Assembly (NCBI RefSeq): GCF_002263495.1
Contig: NZ_CP022753.1
Coordinates: 3,410,001 to 3,474,000, forward strand
Source: Nocardiopsis gilva YIM 90087
GTDB lineage: Bacteria > Actinomycetota > Actinomycetes > Streptosporangiales > Streptosporangiaceae
DNA: 64,000 nt
Direction of reading: 5' to 3'
The position numbers and the translations under genes are program-made. This document shows positions 50,442 through 60,247 of the stretch, piece after piece (position 1 is the stretch's first letter; each line of letters begins with the position of its first letter). The notes below the pieces were generated by a model. The model was not told the DNA's origin, made no database searches, and was given only the letters and a program-made list of their open reading frames with translations.

Positions 50442-51428
50442 TCACTCGCCACCGCCCGGCGCCTCCTCGGCGTTCTCCCCGATGACGGAATAGGCACGGG
50501 GCAGGGCGTCCAGCTGCAAACGACGCTTCTCGGCCAGGGCGGAGGCGTACTCCCGCCGGAGTTCGCCCGCGTAGTGGCTGTCGAGATCCGCGACCACGTC
50601 GGCAAAGCCCGATTCGACCGCGCAGCGAGCCTCCGCCGTCGCGAGGTCGACCTCGTCCTCTTTTGGCATCGGGGCCTCCGGTGGGGGCAGAGCATCGCGC
50701 AGCTCCAGCGGTGTGGCGTACTCGTGCCCTGCGGCGCTCATGCACGCCGCCCACGGCTTCGCGGCCTCTTTGTAGCGCGGATCGCCGATGACGCGCTGGT
50801 AGCGGATCTCCGGAAGGGAGTCGACTGTCACCCGCGCTTGGAACCAGGCGGGGAGATCGCCGTAGAGCTCGCGCTGGGCCTGTGATGTGCAGCCCTGGTC
50901 GCTGCGGTCGAGGCTCATACCATCAGGTGTGGTGGCCCTCAGGCCGACCGGCTGCGGACCGTTGGCCGCCCTTAGCGCGTCCGCTCTCCGCTCCTCTGGC
51001 AGACTCTCGAAATAGACCCGATTGGGATCCTTTTCTCTCAGCTCAGCGCGCTCGCGTTGGAGCTCGGAACCGTAGCCGTGCTTTTCGGCCCAGTCAGGGT
51101 CGTCGATCACGTAACGGTGATCCTTGGTTTCCGGTTGCGGCTCCTCGATCGCGATCCAGTACTCGAAGCCCTTGTCCTCCATGCACTCTTTGAGCAGCAG
51201 CTGCTCCGCCTTGGCCAGAGCCTCCTCCTCTTGCGGAGTGGGGTTGCGGGGCAGCGCGTCGCCGCTCGCCGTGTCGCTGGCCGCTCGCAGGGAGGCCGCG
51301 AACATTCCGGCTAGGGCTACTAGGAAAACCACTGCGACCAGCGCGATGGCCGCTGTGAGCAGGCGACGTCTCTGCCTCCTCGCAGCGTGGTTCTGACCCC
51401 CGCCCGGTCGTACGTGTCGTTCGCGCAT
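50442..51428 (-). CDS. Membrane-anchored extracytoplasmic protein, unknown
   Basis: 328 residues from ATG 51428. Short basic cytoplasmic start, one membrane helix (LLTAAIALVAVVFLVALAGM), then a charged outside domain. Four Cys appear: KECMEDKGFEYWI, DQGCTSQAQ, KPWAACMSAAGHEY and EARCAVESGF. The regular Cys spacing with 'ACMSAAG' and 'ECMEDKGF' is shared by many unnamed actinobacterial lipid-anchored proteins. No function assigned. Confidence 0.7.
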   Translation of the reverse strand: MRERHVRPGGGQNHAARRQRRRLLTAAIALVAVVFLVALAGMFAASLRAASDTASGDALPRNPTPQEEEALAKAEQLLLKECMEDKGFEYWIAIEEPQPETKDHRYVIDDPDWAEKHGYGSELQRERAELREKDPNRVYFESLPEERRADALRAANGPQPVGLRATTPDGMSLDRSDQGCTSQAQRELYGDLPAWFQARVTVDSLPEIRYQRVIGDPRYKEAAKPWAACMSAAGHEYATPLELRDALPPPEAPMPKEDEVDLATAEARCAVESGFADVVADLDSHYAGELRREYASALAEKRRLQLDALPRAYSVIGENAEEAPGGGE

Positions 51429-51937
51429 GGTCCCCAGAGTCAGCGGGGAGGGGTGAACGAGCAATGCTTTTCGGGCTTCACCGAATGTCGCTGATGGGGA
51501 CGGTGATCCAGATATCACCGGGTCGTCTGGTCAGAGAGCGCGGTGCGATGGCGGCGTACGTGCCAGGTGGCTTCTAGGACCAGGGCGAGCCACCTCGGAG
51601 CAGGTCACGACGATGGCCGGTTCGACTGGCTGCCCTCCCGAGCGCCACTAAGGCCGCGACGCGAATGACGGAGACCGAGCAACGCCCGCGTCCTCCTGGC
51701 CGCCATCGGCCATCGGCCGACCGCACAGACTCCACCACGAGTGGACCGCCGTACCCATTGCCTCTCCACCCTCAGAAGTCACGCACAGTGACCGACGCGG
51801 CTGGAAGAGCGGAATATGCCCACCCCTCGATCCGCAGCCTCTACCAGCTGCTGCCCCAAAAGGGGGTCGCTCTTGGCGTCTATGCGCCGCAGAACCTGGG
51901 ACGAGTCGGTCAGATCTCGGCTCCCCCACGGCGTGCG
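51429..51937. other. Gene-free region
   Basis: About 500 bp between two minus-strand genes. ORFs on both strands lack family resemblance. A minus-strand stretch around 51830-51910 (SSQVLRRIDAKSDPLLGQQL) may be a relic of an unrecognised gene. Confidence 0.3.
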
Positions 51938-52588
51938 TCACACCTGAGTAGATCCCCGGACCGCGTAGCGGCCGAGGCAGGGCCGGAGCTGGTCGAAGCT
52001 CGCACGGGTGGGCTCGGCGAGGCGTTCAGCGATGGAGTCGTTGGTCTCACCGGCCAGTGTGCGGCGGACGACACCCTTGAACACGACCCGGTGGACACCG
52101 TCGAGGTGCACGGCCGCGAGGCGGGGGGTCAGGTCGTCGCCAGCGGCACCGGTCTCCTGAGCCAGGGCGGCGGCGAGCCCCTCCTCGCGCTGTTCGTGGA
52201 TCTCACGCAGCCGGGCCGACAGGTCCGGGCTTGCCGTGATCATGCCGGCGAACGCGGGGCTGGAGAAGCCGAGAGCAGGGTCGCACCTTTCGAGGGCGGC
52301 GAGGCAGGCGCGGCTTAGCGCGTCCAGAGCCGATTCACCAGGCGCGCGCTGGGTCACCGTGCGCGCGGGACCGGTGATGAGGTCCTCGTGGATGTCGAGG
52401 ACGAGGTCCTCCTTAAGCGGGAAGTGGTTGGTCACAGTCATCTTGGCCACCCCCACCTCTGCCGCCACGTCGGCAATGGTCACGCTGTCGAAGCCGCGCT
52501 CGATGAACAGGCGCGTGGCCGCATGTGAGATCGCCTCACGCGTCCGCTGCTTGTTGAGCTCGCGCAGGCCGGGGGTGCCTCGTGTCAT
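51938..52588 (-). CDS. TetR family transcriptional regulator
   Basis: 216 residues. HTH: AISHAATRLFIERGFDSVTI, VAAEVGVAKMTVTNHFPLKE. C-terminal TetR_C-like helices. Divergent from a broken MFS gene with operator-like TAGGT/ACCTA repeats between. The usual target would have been that exporter. Confidence 0.9.
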   Translation of the reverse strand: MTRGTPGLRELNKQRTREAISHAATRLFIERGFDSVTIADVAAEVGVAKMTVTNHFPLKEDLVLDIHEDLITGPARTVTQRAPGESALDALSRACLAALERCDPALGFSSPAFAGMITASPDLSARLREIHEQREEGLAAALAQETGAAGDDLTPRLAAVHLDGVHRVVFKGVVRRTLAGETNDSIAERLAEPTRASFDQLRPCLGRYAVRGSTQV

Positions 52589-52627
52589 GCCCGCATCCTA
52601 TCCACCTCTCTATGCTCGTGCCATTAA

Positions 52628-52660
52628 TTAGGTTTGACCTATTTGATTGGTTGGACCTAA
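52628..52660. promoter_or_regulatory. Putative TetR operator region
   Basis: TAGGT-ttg-ACCTA (52629-52641) and a further ACCTAA (52655-52660) that pairs with TTAGGT at 52628. A/T-rich, between the TetR and MFS starts. Confidence 0.55.
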
Positions 52661-52699
52661 GTTTATGCGGCCGGCGAGCGCGTTGAGAGGAGCCGCCCC

Positions 52700-53744
52700 A
52701 TGACCCAACGCCGTCACGGTCCCGACGTGGCACCGAACCGCGAACCGATCGAGCGCGGACTGCTGCGCATGGGGGCCGTTGTGGCCCTCGGCCCGATCAT
52801 GGCGTTGCTGGACACAACGATCGTCAGCGTTGGAATCGACGCCATTGCGCGGGACCTGAACGGCGCGATGACCTCCATGCAATGGGTGGCGAGCGGCTAC
52901 CTACTGGCCATCTCGATGACCATGCCTGTGTCGGGCTGGGCGGTCGCACGGTTCGGTGCGAAGACCGTCTGGATGGCGTCGGTTGCGCTGTTCGCCGCCG
53001 GATCCGCGCTGTGCGGCGTGGCGTGGTCGACCGGCAGCCTGATCCTCTTCCGCCTGCTGCAGGGCCTGGGCGGCGGCATGGTCCAACCGGTCGGCCAGTC
53101 GATCCTGGTCCGGGCCGCCGGACCGTCCCGCGTCGGCCGGGTGATGGGCACATTGGTACTCCCCATCACCTTCGCTCCGGCGCTGGGGCCGGTCCTTGGC
53201 GGTGTCATCCTGCACGGTCTGGGCTGGCGATGGATGTTCCTGCTCAACGTCCCGGTCGGGATCGCCACGCTGGCGCTGGCCGCCCGCAGCCTTCCTGGCG
53301 ATCGCACCGACGCACCGCGTGAGCCCGCCGATCACCGCAACCCTCTCGATGTGCTCGGACTCGCGCTGCTGGCGCCCGGTCTGGGCACGCTCGTCTACGG
53401 CCTGTCGGCCGCAGGTGACAGCAGCGGTTACGGCGCTGTGCCCACCGTCTGGGCGCTGGCCGCCGCCACGGCACTGCTGGTCGGCTATGGGGCGCACGCA
53501 CTGCACGCCCGAGCCACTCCGCTGATCGATCTGCGCCTCTTCGCCCACCGGGGGTTCTGCGTCGCAACCGCCAACTCGTTCCTGCAGGGGGCCGCGCTCT
53601 ACAGCTCGATGTTCCTTGTGCCGCGCTACTACCAGCAGGTCGAGGGCGCCGGAGCCATAGAGGCAGGCCTTCTGGTGGGCGCTGGTGCTGTCCGCCATCC
53701 CCATCGGCTCCGCCCTGCTCTACCCCACCACGACGACCCGATGA
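52700..53744 (+). pseudogene. EmrB/QacA (DHA2) drug exporter, internal deletion and frameshift
   Basis: The first ~325 codons encode a normal DHA2 N-half: MALLDTTIVSVGIDAIARDL, QGLGGGMVQPVGQSILVRAA, PALGPVLGGVILHGLGWRWM. Near 53670 the frame leaves the family. The +1 frame then gives FWWALVLSAIPIGSALLY and stops at 53742-53744, matching the last membrane helix of such exporters. About 120-150 central codons are missing. The original frame runs on into the next gene, making an apparent 661-codon ORF. Confidence 0.75.
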
Positions 53745-53770
53745 CCCCATCCACCACTTGGAGGAACACT

Positions 53771-54685
53771 ATGAACCTGCGCGTCACCGATGCCGAACCG
53801 GTCCGGCTCCTGGCCGTGCACGCTCACCCCGACGACGAGTCGAGCAAGGGCGCGGCGACCCTGGCCCGCTACGCCGCCGAGGGTGTCGATGTCCTGGTCG
53901 CCACCTGTACCGGCGGAGAGCAGGGGTCGGTCCTCAATCCCCGCATGGATCGGCCGGAGGTCTGGAAGAACCTGACCCAGATCCGCCGCGCGGAGATGGC
54001 CGCCGCCCGGCAGATCCTCGGCGTCGACCAGCGGTTCCTCGGCTTTGTGGACTCCGGTCTGCTCGCCGATGGTGAGCCCCTGCCTGAAGGCTGCTTCGCC
54101 CTCCAGCCCGTGGAGGACGCCGCACGTCCCCTGGTCGCCCTCATCCGCCGGTTCCGGCCACACGTTGTCATCACCTATGACGAGACCGGGGGCTACCCCC
54201 ACCCGGACCACATCATGACCCACCGGATCAGTGTCGAGGCGTTCGACGCGGCCGGTGACCCCGGTCGATACCCGGGAGCGGGCGGGACCTGGCAGCCCCT
54301 CAAGCTCTACTACCACCGCGCGTTCTCCCGGCAGTGGTTCCAAACCCTGCATGACGCGATGACCGCCGAGGGCCTCGACTCGCATATGGGGCCGATCCTC
54401 GCCGACTGGCCCGACGCTGCGAGCGTCCCCGCCCCCACCACACACGTCGCCTGCGCCGCCTATTTCGATGCCCGGGACCGCGCGCTGCGCGCTCACGCCA
54501 CCCAGGTCGCCCCTGGCGAGGGCTTCATGGCCCACCCCCGCGAGATCGAGCGGCGGGTCTGGCCGACCGAGGACTACCACCTGGCGCGCTCCCTGGTTGA
54601 GACGGCGATTCCCGAGAACGACCTCCTGGCCGGCATTCGCACAGATCACGAAAAGGCGTGCCGGATGGGCAGGCCTACTCGGTGA
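53771..54685 (+). CDS. mca: Mycothiol S-conjugate amidase
   Basis: 304 residues from ATG 53771 with GGAGG upstream. PIG-L/LmbE-type zinc motif VHAHPDDESSKGAATLARYA; EQGSVLNPRMDRPEVW; YDETGGYPHPDHIMTHRIS provides further metal and substrate residues. Mca cleaves mycothiol adducts to release mercapturic acids, a detoxification step in actinobacteria. It lies behind the broken exporter and could once have been co-regulated with it. Confidence 0.9.
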   Translation: MNLRVTDAEPVRLLAVHAHPDDESSKGAATLARYAAEGVDVLVATCTGGEQGSVLNPRMDRPEVWKNLTQIRRAEMAAARQILGVDQRFLGFVDSGLLADGEPLPEGCFALQPVEDAARPLVALIRRFRPHVVITYDETGGYPHPDHIMTHRISVEAFDAAGDPGRYPGAGGTWQPLKLYYHRAFSRQWFQTLHDAMTAEGLDSHMGPILADWPDAASVPAPTTHVACAAYFDARDRALRAHATQVAPGEGFMAHPREIERRVWPTEDYHLARSLVETAIPENDLLAGIRTDHEKACRMGRPTR

Positions 54686-55885
54686 TGACCGCGCCCCTGA
54701 AACGTGGCGTGTACAGCGCCACCACCCCCGCCACAGCCGCTCCGGAGCCCCAGAGGACCAGAGCAACAGCTGCCGTGTGGCGCTGGGCGAGAAAACCGAT
54801 CAGCGGATTGGCCAGGAGCAGCGGTAACCACTGGGCGAAGGCCACTACTGCCTGGACGCGACCGATCGCCTCACGAGGGGACGCGGCGACGAAGAGGGGA
54901 CCCACATGGGTGGAGAAGACGCCGGTTCCGAGGCCGGCGACCAGGGCCGAGAACCAGAACACCAACGGCTCCGGGGCGGCCGCTGTGGCAGCGATCGCCA
55001 TCCCTGCGGTGAGCATCCCGACCGAGGCGCTGAGCCCCGCCCGCTCGGCGGTCCCCCGCCATAGCACGCACACGGTCACACAGGCCATACCGACGCCGTA
55101 GGCGCCCGCCGCCACCCCCGTGGTCATCGCGTCCCAGCCTCGCTCGGTGGAAACGAGAGGCACCAGGGGTGGGGAGAAGGGGACGATGAACATGGCGAAC
55201 GCCCCGGTCAAAAGCACGATCGCACGCAGCAGGGGCGTGGTGAACACCATCAGCAGGCCCTGGCCGACCTGCCTGCTCAGCGTGGCGCTCTGCGCGGCAG
55301 TCACCGTAAGCGTCGCCTTCGAGCGCACCCTCCAGAGCACCACCAGCATGCCCAGATAGCTGACCGCCCCAGCCCAGAACGTGGCCGACAGCCCCACGAT
55401 GGCGATCGCGGCGCCTCCCAGGGGCGGCCCGCAGAGCATGGCGCCCTGCGTGAGTATCTGTCGAGCCGCCATGGCACGGCCGAGGACGTGCGCATCGACC
55501 AGCAGTTTGGGCACCGAGGCTGAGGCCGGAATGTTGAAGGCATCGACCGTGCCCAGGGCCACCGCGATCACGACCAGGGTGTTCGCCCCTGGAACGTCAC
55601 CATCATGGCGAAGGCACCCGTGGCCGCCACGGCGCACAGGATCATGTTGGCGCCGATCATGACGGGAAAGGCCCCGATACGGTCGCTCAGCGCGCCTCCG
55701 TGCAGGGTCAACAGCACGCGGGGGATCACTTGTGCCGACAGCACCGTGGCCGTGAGGGTGGGGCTCACCAGGGCTGCGTGCCACACGAGCCCGAAGACCA
55801 GCATCTGAATTCCCAGCGACGTGCACCCGACGCCGGTGAGCCAGAACCAGTAAAGACGCGGCGGAGGCGCTCCGCTCGACCCCAT
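54675..55885 (-). pseudogene. MFS transporter with single-base frameshift
   Basis: The N-terminal part (from ATG 55885: MGSSGAPPPRLYWFWLTGVG, IPRVLLTLHGGALSDRIGAF) and the C-terminal part (GTVDAFNIPASASVPKLLVD onward to 54675) are in different frames. They join smoothly if one base is added in the C-run at 55586-55589 (VTFQG + ANTLVVIAVALG). About 12 membrane helices in total, ENTS/MefA-like. Either a recent pseudogene or a sequencing error. The 3' end overlaps the mca 3' end by 11 bp. Confidence 0.78.
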
Positions 55886-56057
55886 CCATGCCCCTTTGAC
55901 TGCGGCTGCTCCGGTGGGCGGTGCGCCCCTCTCCCTCCGGGAGGCCTGGGGCGCACCGTCGGAGCACGCTAGTGCGCGCATCCGACACAAAAGGGGGCGA
56001 GACTGGCAGGAGCGGTTGATCGAGTGATCTGTATCCTCCGTGGCCCCGGCGAGTGGA

Positions 56058-56342
56058 TCACTGTTCGCGGTCGTCGGGGCGAGGCGGTTCAGGTCCTGCC
56101 AGCCTGGCAACGACCCGGGTCGCGGTCGTGTCGTGGAACCCGACGGCCCGGGCGATGACCGGGATGCGGGCCTGGAGCACGAGCTGGCTCAGAGCCGCGG
56201 TGCGAACCGCTGTTCCGGGGATGCCGATGTCGCGGATCAGACCGGGGAGGCTGTGCGGCTGCGTGGAGCGTCCGGTGCCGCTGTCCAGAAGCTGGTCGAG
56301 CCGACCGTCCAAATCCGCTTGTCCACCATTGCGGCACGGCAC
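56058..56342 (-). pseudogene. C-terminal fragment of a site-specific integrase-like protein
   Basis: SLPGLIRDIGIPGTAVRTAA, LSQLVLQARIPVIARAVGFH and DTTATRVVARLAG match the C-terminal end of actinobacterial phage/plasmid-type integrase-like proteins. No start, catalytic Arg or upstream domains remain. Confidence 0.6.
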
Positions 56343-56354
56343 TACCTTGCCGAT

Positions 56355-57011
56355 GTGGACCTCTTCTCACAAACTTGGACGGCGTTGCGCACGGCGGTTG
56401 CCGAACTCCCGGACGAGGACTTCGTACAGCCGTCCGGCTGTACCGGCTGGCTCGTGCGGGACCTGGTCTGCCATCTGGTCATCGACGCTCAGGACGTCCT
56501 GATCACCCTGGTGACCCCCGCCGATGCGGAACCGACCCGCGACGCGGTGACCTACTGGGACGTCGCCGAAACGCCGCCGACTGGCGAGGACCCGCTCGAC
56601 GCGCTGATCGTCCGGTTGGCAGCCGCGTACGAAGAGCCTCGGCTACTCAAGTTCCACTTCGACGACGTCGGTTCCGCCGCCGACCGCGCCGCCGAAGTCG
56701 CCGACCCGGGCCTCCGGGTCGGAACCCGCGACGAGGTCCTCACCGCGGGCGACTACCTCTCCGCGTACGTCTTGGAGTGGACGCTGCACCATCTCGACCT
56801 GGTCGCGCACCTCCCGGACGCGTCGGACCCGCCCGCAGAGGGGATCGCCCGGTCCCGCGAGATGCTGGAGAAGATCGCCGGGACCGCGTTCCCCGCGTCG
56901 TTCTCCGACAAGGACGCGCTGCTGGTCGGAACCGGACGGCGTGCCCCGACCCACGAGGAGAAGGCCGAACTGGGCGAGCTGGCCGCGAAACTCCCGCTCG
57001 TCCTCGGATGA
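56355..57011 (+). CDS. Mycothiol-dependent maleylpyruvate isomerase family protein (DinB fold)
   Basis: 218 residues from GTG 56355. PSGCTGWLVRDLVCHLVIDA is the MDMPI N-terminal signature with its metal His; YVLEWTLHHLDLVAHLPDAS holds the other two His. These enzymes use mycothiol as thiol cofactor for isomerisation or transfer reactions. The open frame upstream to 56040 is not supported by similarity. No Shine-Dalgarno stands out. Confidence 0.82.
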   Translation: MDLFSQTWTALRTAVAELPDEDFVQPSGCTGWLVRDLVCHLVIDAQDVLITLVTPADAEPTRDAVTYWDVAETPPTGEDPLDALIVRLAAAYEEPRLLKFHFDDVGSAADRAAEVADPGLRVGTRDEVLTAGDYLSAYVLEWTLHHLDLVAHLPDASDPPAEGIARSREMLEKIAGTAFPASFSDKDALLVGTGRRAPTHEEKAELGELAAKLPLVLG

Positions 57012-57049
57012 TCGCCTGGCTGAACGGGACTTCGGCGCAGGAGAGACAA

Positions 57050-57430
57050 CGGCGCGGGAACAGGCGGGCGCCATGTCCTCGGTGGCGGGGAATCCGTCGG
57101 CCCGCAACCGCCGGACGGCGGCGTCAAAGCAGAGGCTGGTCCACCACACCACCGTGCTGAGCGCCAGCAGGAGGGCGCCGAGCTGGTCCTCCAGGCTCTG
57201 GCGGTAGCGCAGCTTGAGTTCCCCCGCGGTTGTTGAAGCAGATCTTGCGGGCCACTCGGTGGCGGGACTCCGAGACGTTGACCTGGGCGGTGATCATGCG
57301 GCGGTAGGGCTCGCCGTGCAGGAACTGGAGCAGGTGCAATGTCTTGAAGATGCGGCCGTAGTGGGCGCAGGCGTCGCCCAGTCCGGTGGGGTGTCCCTCT
57401 CGGGAGAGCATGCGCGCCAGGCCGTCGGCG
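57050..57430 (-). pseudogene. C-terminal fragment of Tn3-family transposase
   Basis: Minus-strand frame: GLARMLSREGHPTGLGDACA, YGRIFKTLHLLQFLHGEPYR, RMITAQVNVSESRHRVARKI. After a one-base shift near 57224 it continues in another frame: RYRQSLEDQLGALLLALSTV, VWWTSLCFDAAVRRLRADGF. This is the DDE_Tnp_Tn3 C-terminal region. Both ends of the transposase are missing. Confidence 0.72.
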
Positions 57431-57693
57431 CGCTCGGCCCCGTGCTACGGAGCTGACGGGCGTCCTGGTTCAGGCCGCTGGCCGACGCGCATCGGGGCAA
57501 GGCCACACCCACCCATCAGCGGAACACGATCGCCTCTGTGAACCGTGTGAAGAAATGTCGCATTAACGACGAACCGGGCGCGGGCACGGGGCATCACAAT
57601 CCTGCGGGTAGCGACACCGTTCCAGCCCTAAAGGCTCGCGTCATGGTGTCGCCCCTCCGTTCGTGTGCCATAAGAGCCAGCAGGAGTATCTCC

Positions 57694-58683
57694 GTGACGT
57701 CTTCACCCCACCACGACGGCGTAGCCGGCCACCTCTCGAGACGGCGCTTCGGCAACCTCGCTGCCCTCGGGCTCGTGGCCGGTGCCGGTGTGGCCGGTCT
57801 CGCTTCGCCCGCGGTGGCCTCCGGAAGCGACGGGCAGGTCTACTACGACCGTGCCCGCAGGCTGGCCGGAAAGGACCCGGTCCTGCGGGCCATCGTCACG
57901 GCGCTCACGCCTGACATCGACTTTCCGCGCCCGCCCGCGCCAGCGCCGGTGAAGCTGTTCGACAACCTCGCCATGCTGAGCGTGGGATTCGTGCACGCCA
58001 TGGCGGTCCTGACCGACGACGGGATCGTCCTGATCGACGCGCTCAGGTCGCCCGAGGACGCCAAGAACACTCTCATCCCCGGGTTGCGCGAGCTCGGAGC
58101 CGATCCGGAGGCCATCAAATACGTCGTCGTCACCCACGGCCACTATGACCACTTCGGGGGCGCGCAGTACCTCGCCGACCGCTATGGGACAAGCGTGATG
58201 ATGTCGCCGGCCGACTGGGACCTCGTCGCCCGCACACAGCCAGACAATGCCCCCACCCGGGACCTGGACATCGCGGACGGGCAACAGCTCACGCTCGGCG
58301 ACACGACGTTCCAGCTGCACTACACCCCTGGTCACACGCCCGGCACCGTCTCCCCCATCTTTCCGGTGCAGGCGGGCTCCGAGCGCCACATGGCCATGCT
58401 GTGGGGCGGCACCAATCCGCCCGGAACGCTGACAGAGCTGCGGACCTTCCTGGCGTCCATCCGCTCCTTCCGGGAACGGATGCGGGAGGCGAAGGTGGCG
58501 GTGGAACTGTCCAACCACCCCAACGACTACGGACTCGAACGCGCGGAGCAGCTTCGCAGCCAGTCCGATGAAGCGAACCCCTTCGTGCTCGGTGAGCGGC
58601 GGGCGGACCGGTTCATGGCAGCGATGGACCTCATGCTGCGCGGGAGGATCGCCGACGCCGAGGCAGCCGCAGCCCGGGCCTGA
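57694..58683 (+). CDS. Exported MBL-fold metallo-hydrolase (Tat)
   Basis: 329 residues from GTG 57694 (AGGAG upstream). Tat leader SRRRFGNLAALGLVAGAGVA. The zinc motif is VVVTHGHYDHFGGAQYLADR; TPGHTPGTVSPIF and HPNDYG supply later ligands. The layout is like secreted subclass B-type or alkylsulfatase-like hydrolases; the substrate is unclear. Monocistronic; just after Tn3 debris. Confidence 0.83.
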   Translation: MTSSPHHDGVAGHLSRRRFGNLAALGLVAGAGVAGLASPAVASGSDGQVYYDRARRLAGKDPVLRAIVTALTPDIDFPRPPAPAPVKLFDNLAMLSVGFVHAMAVLTDDGIVLIDALRSPEDAKNTLIPGLRELGADPEAIKYVVVTHGHYDHFGGAQYLADRYGTSVMMSPADWDLVARTQPDNAPTRDLDIADGQQLTLGDTTFQLHYTPGHTPGTVSPIFPVQAGSERHMAMLWGGTNPPGTLTELRTFLASIRSFRERMREAKVAVELSNHPNDYGLERAEQLRSQSDEANPFVLGERRADRFMAAMDLMLRGRIADAEAAAARA

Positions 58684-58950
58684 CAGAGCGCGCCACCGCA
58701 CCGACGGGTGACCGCGGCGACGAAGCCTAGATCTCGCCGTACCTGACCGCTCGCATCCTGCGCTTCGGGGTCTACGCCGCCGACGAGGTCGCCCTAGCTC
58801 CCGATCCGTTCGACGCCCGGCTCGGCCTGCCCGTCGTGTCATGACGGCCCGCCGGCCGGGAGCGAGGCGGCGCGCATGGTGCGCGCCGCGCTTCGGGGCA
58901 GGTGCGACGTCACAACTCGGCGGGCCGGGCGGCGGCTGCCTGGCTGATTG
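58684..58950. other. Gap with possible transposase tail
   Basis: ISPYLTARILRFGVYAADEV (around 58725-58785, + strand, ending at TGA 58841) loosely resembles the C-terminal tail of some Tn3-family transposases. Otherwise nothing seen. Confidence 0.3.
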
Positions 58951-59877
58951 TCAGTCCGCTGGTCCTGTCCTCAGCGCCCCGCGGCCGAGGCCGGCGACCT
59001 CGCGTACGGCCTCGGCGACGGCACGGTAGTCCTTGCGCAGGATCGCACCGTGGTTGCTGGGGACCTTCGCGCTGAGCCGGATGTTCGAGCTTCGCTCGAA
59101 CACCGGATCGAGGTCTGCGCGAATGCGTTCCTGCTCATCGCCCTTGCTCCCGAAGGACACCCCCGAAGCGAGCACATACCGCACCGGGACAGTGATGTTG
59201 TCCAGCACGGGGCCCAGCTCGCGCTTGCGGGCGAGCTTCCCGAGCTCGATATTGCTGTTCGCCATCTGTTCGGCGGTCATCCGCGGGGTCAGGCCCGTCG
59301 GGCGCAGCAGCCACATCAACCAGCTCATCCGCCTGAACATCCTCAGCATCCGCTGCTGCATTTCCTCAGTGAGCCAGTCCGACGGTTGCGCGCCGTCGAC
59401 CAGGACCGCTCCCACGGCACGGTCGGGATTGCGGCTGGCCCAGTGCGCCCCGACGAACGCTCCGTAGGACCAGCCCACCACCAGCGCCCGCTCCACACCC
59501 CTGGCCGCGAGAACGGCATCGACGTCCCGGACGGCGGCCTCGAAGGAATAGTCCGCCGACGTCTTCGATTTCCTGCCGCGATCCCGCTCGTCATAGGTGA
59601 TGTGCCGCCACCCCGCCCCCAGGTCGGCGATGACCCGCCGCCAGTATCCCTGAGTGGCGAACTGCCCGTTGAGGTAGACCACCGGGATACCAGGACCGCC
59701 GGTGTCGGTGACGGCCAGGGCCGTATCGTCAACCGACACCATGCCGGTCCACGTCGAATCGGTCGGGGAAGTGCTGTCCTTCGTCATGTGTCCCACCTGG
59801 TCGCGTGAGGCGTCTTGTACGACTTCTCCAGGCCCGGCACGCGGATCGCCGGTTCCGGAGGTCGTACGCGCGGTCAT
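58951..59877 (-). CDS. Alpha/beta hydrolase
   Basis: 308 residues if started at ATG 59877, which overlaps the DUF1048 stop (ATGA) and has GAGAGG upstream; ATG 59787 (GTGGG upstream) is the alternative and fits the family start better. Nucleophile elbow LVVGWSYGAFVGAHWAS with Ser; YDERDRGRK; late His in PSNHGAILRK. Third gene of the PadR-DUF1048 operon, so PadR-regulated. Substrate unknown. Confidence 0.85.
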   Translation of the reverse strand: MTARTTSGTGDPRAGPGEVVQDASRDQVGHMTKDSTSPTDSTWTGMVSVDDTALAVTDTGGPGIPVVYLNGQFATQGYWRRVIADLGAGWRHITYDERDRGRKSKTSADYSFEAAVRDVDAVLAARGVERALVVGWSYGAFVGAHWASRNPDRAVGAVLVDGAQPSDWLTEEMQQRMLRMFRRMSWLMWLLRPTGLTPRMTAEQMANSNIELGKLARKRELGPVLDNITVPVRYVLASGVSFGSKGDEQERIRADLDPVFERSSNIRLSAKVPSNHGAILRKDYRAVAEAVREVAGLGRGALRTGPAD

Positions 59878-60245
59878 CGGAGCCTCTCTTCCTCGGCGCG
59901 CGCGATGGCGTCGGTCAGCCGCTTCCGCTCACGGGTGGGGACGTAGCCACCCTCCGAGTAGTTCTGGACGAACGCCTCGACGAACTCGACCGGGTCCTCC
60001 CCGACGATCTCGCGGATCGGGGTTCCGTCCGCCGCGGCCTGTTCGAACAGGTCAGCGAGGTCTTCGAACATCGACGCATTGCTGTCGCCGTCGTTCGGCA
60101 CGAATTGCATCAGGTACCGCTCGATCGCATCCACCGCCGTGCGATAGTTCGGCGGAAGTTGTCTCACGCGCGCCTTGTACTCCCGCCATCGCCGCTTGGG
60201 GCCGATCACCTTTGCGATGAAGCCGCCTTTTTCGGCATCGGACAT
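59874..60245 (-). CDS. DUF1048 family protein
   Basis: 123 residues from ATG 60245 with AAGGAGG in the end of the padR gene. FIAKVIGPKRRWREYKARVR, LPPNYRTAVDAIERYLMQF, FEDLADLFEQAAADGTPIRE and GEDPVEFVEAFV are the family pattern. These small helical proteins are usually found after PadR genes; function unknown. Two bp after the padR stop. Confidence 0.85.
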   Translation of the reverse strand: MSDAEKGGFIAKVIGPKRRWREYKARVRQLPPNYRTAVDAIERYLMQFVPNDGDSNASMFEDLADLFEQAAADGTPIREIVGEDPVEFVEAFVQNYSEGGYVPTRERKRLTDAIARAEEERLR

Positions 60246-60247
60246 GG

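Noticed and set aside
52700-54685. A genuine 661-residue exporter-amidase fusion
   Set aside because: The exporter half is deleted and frameshifted relative to its family, and mca has its own GGAGG and ATG.
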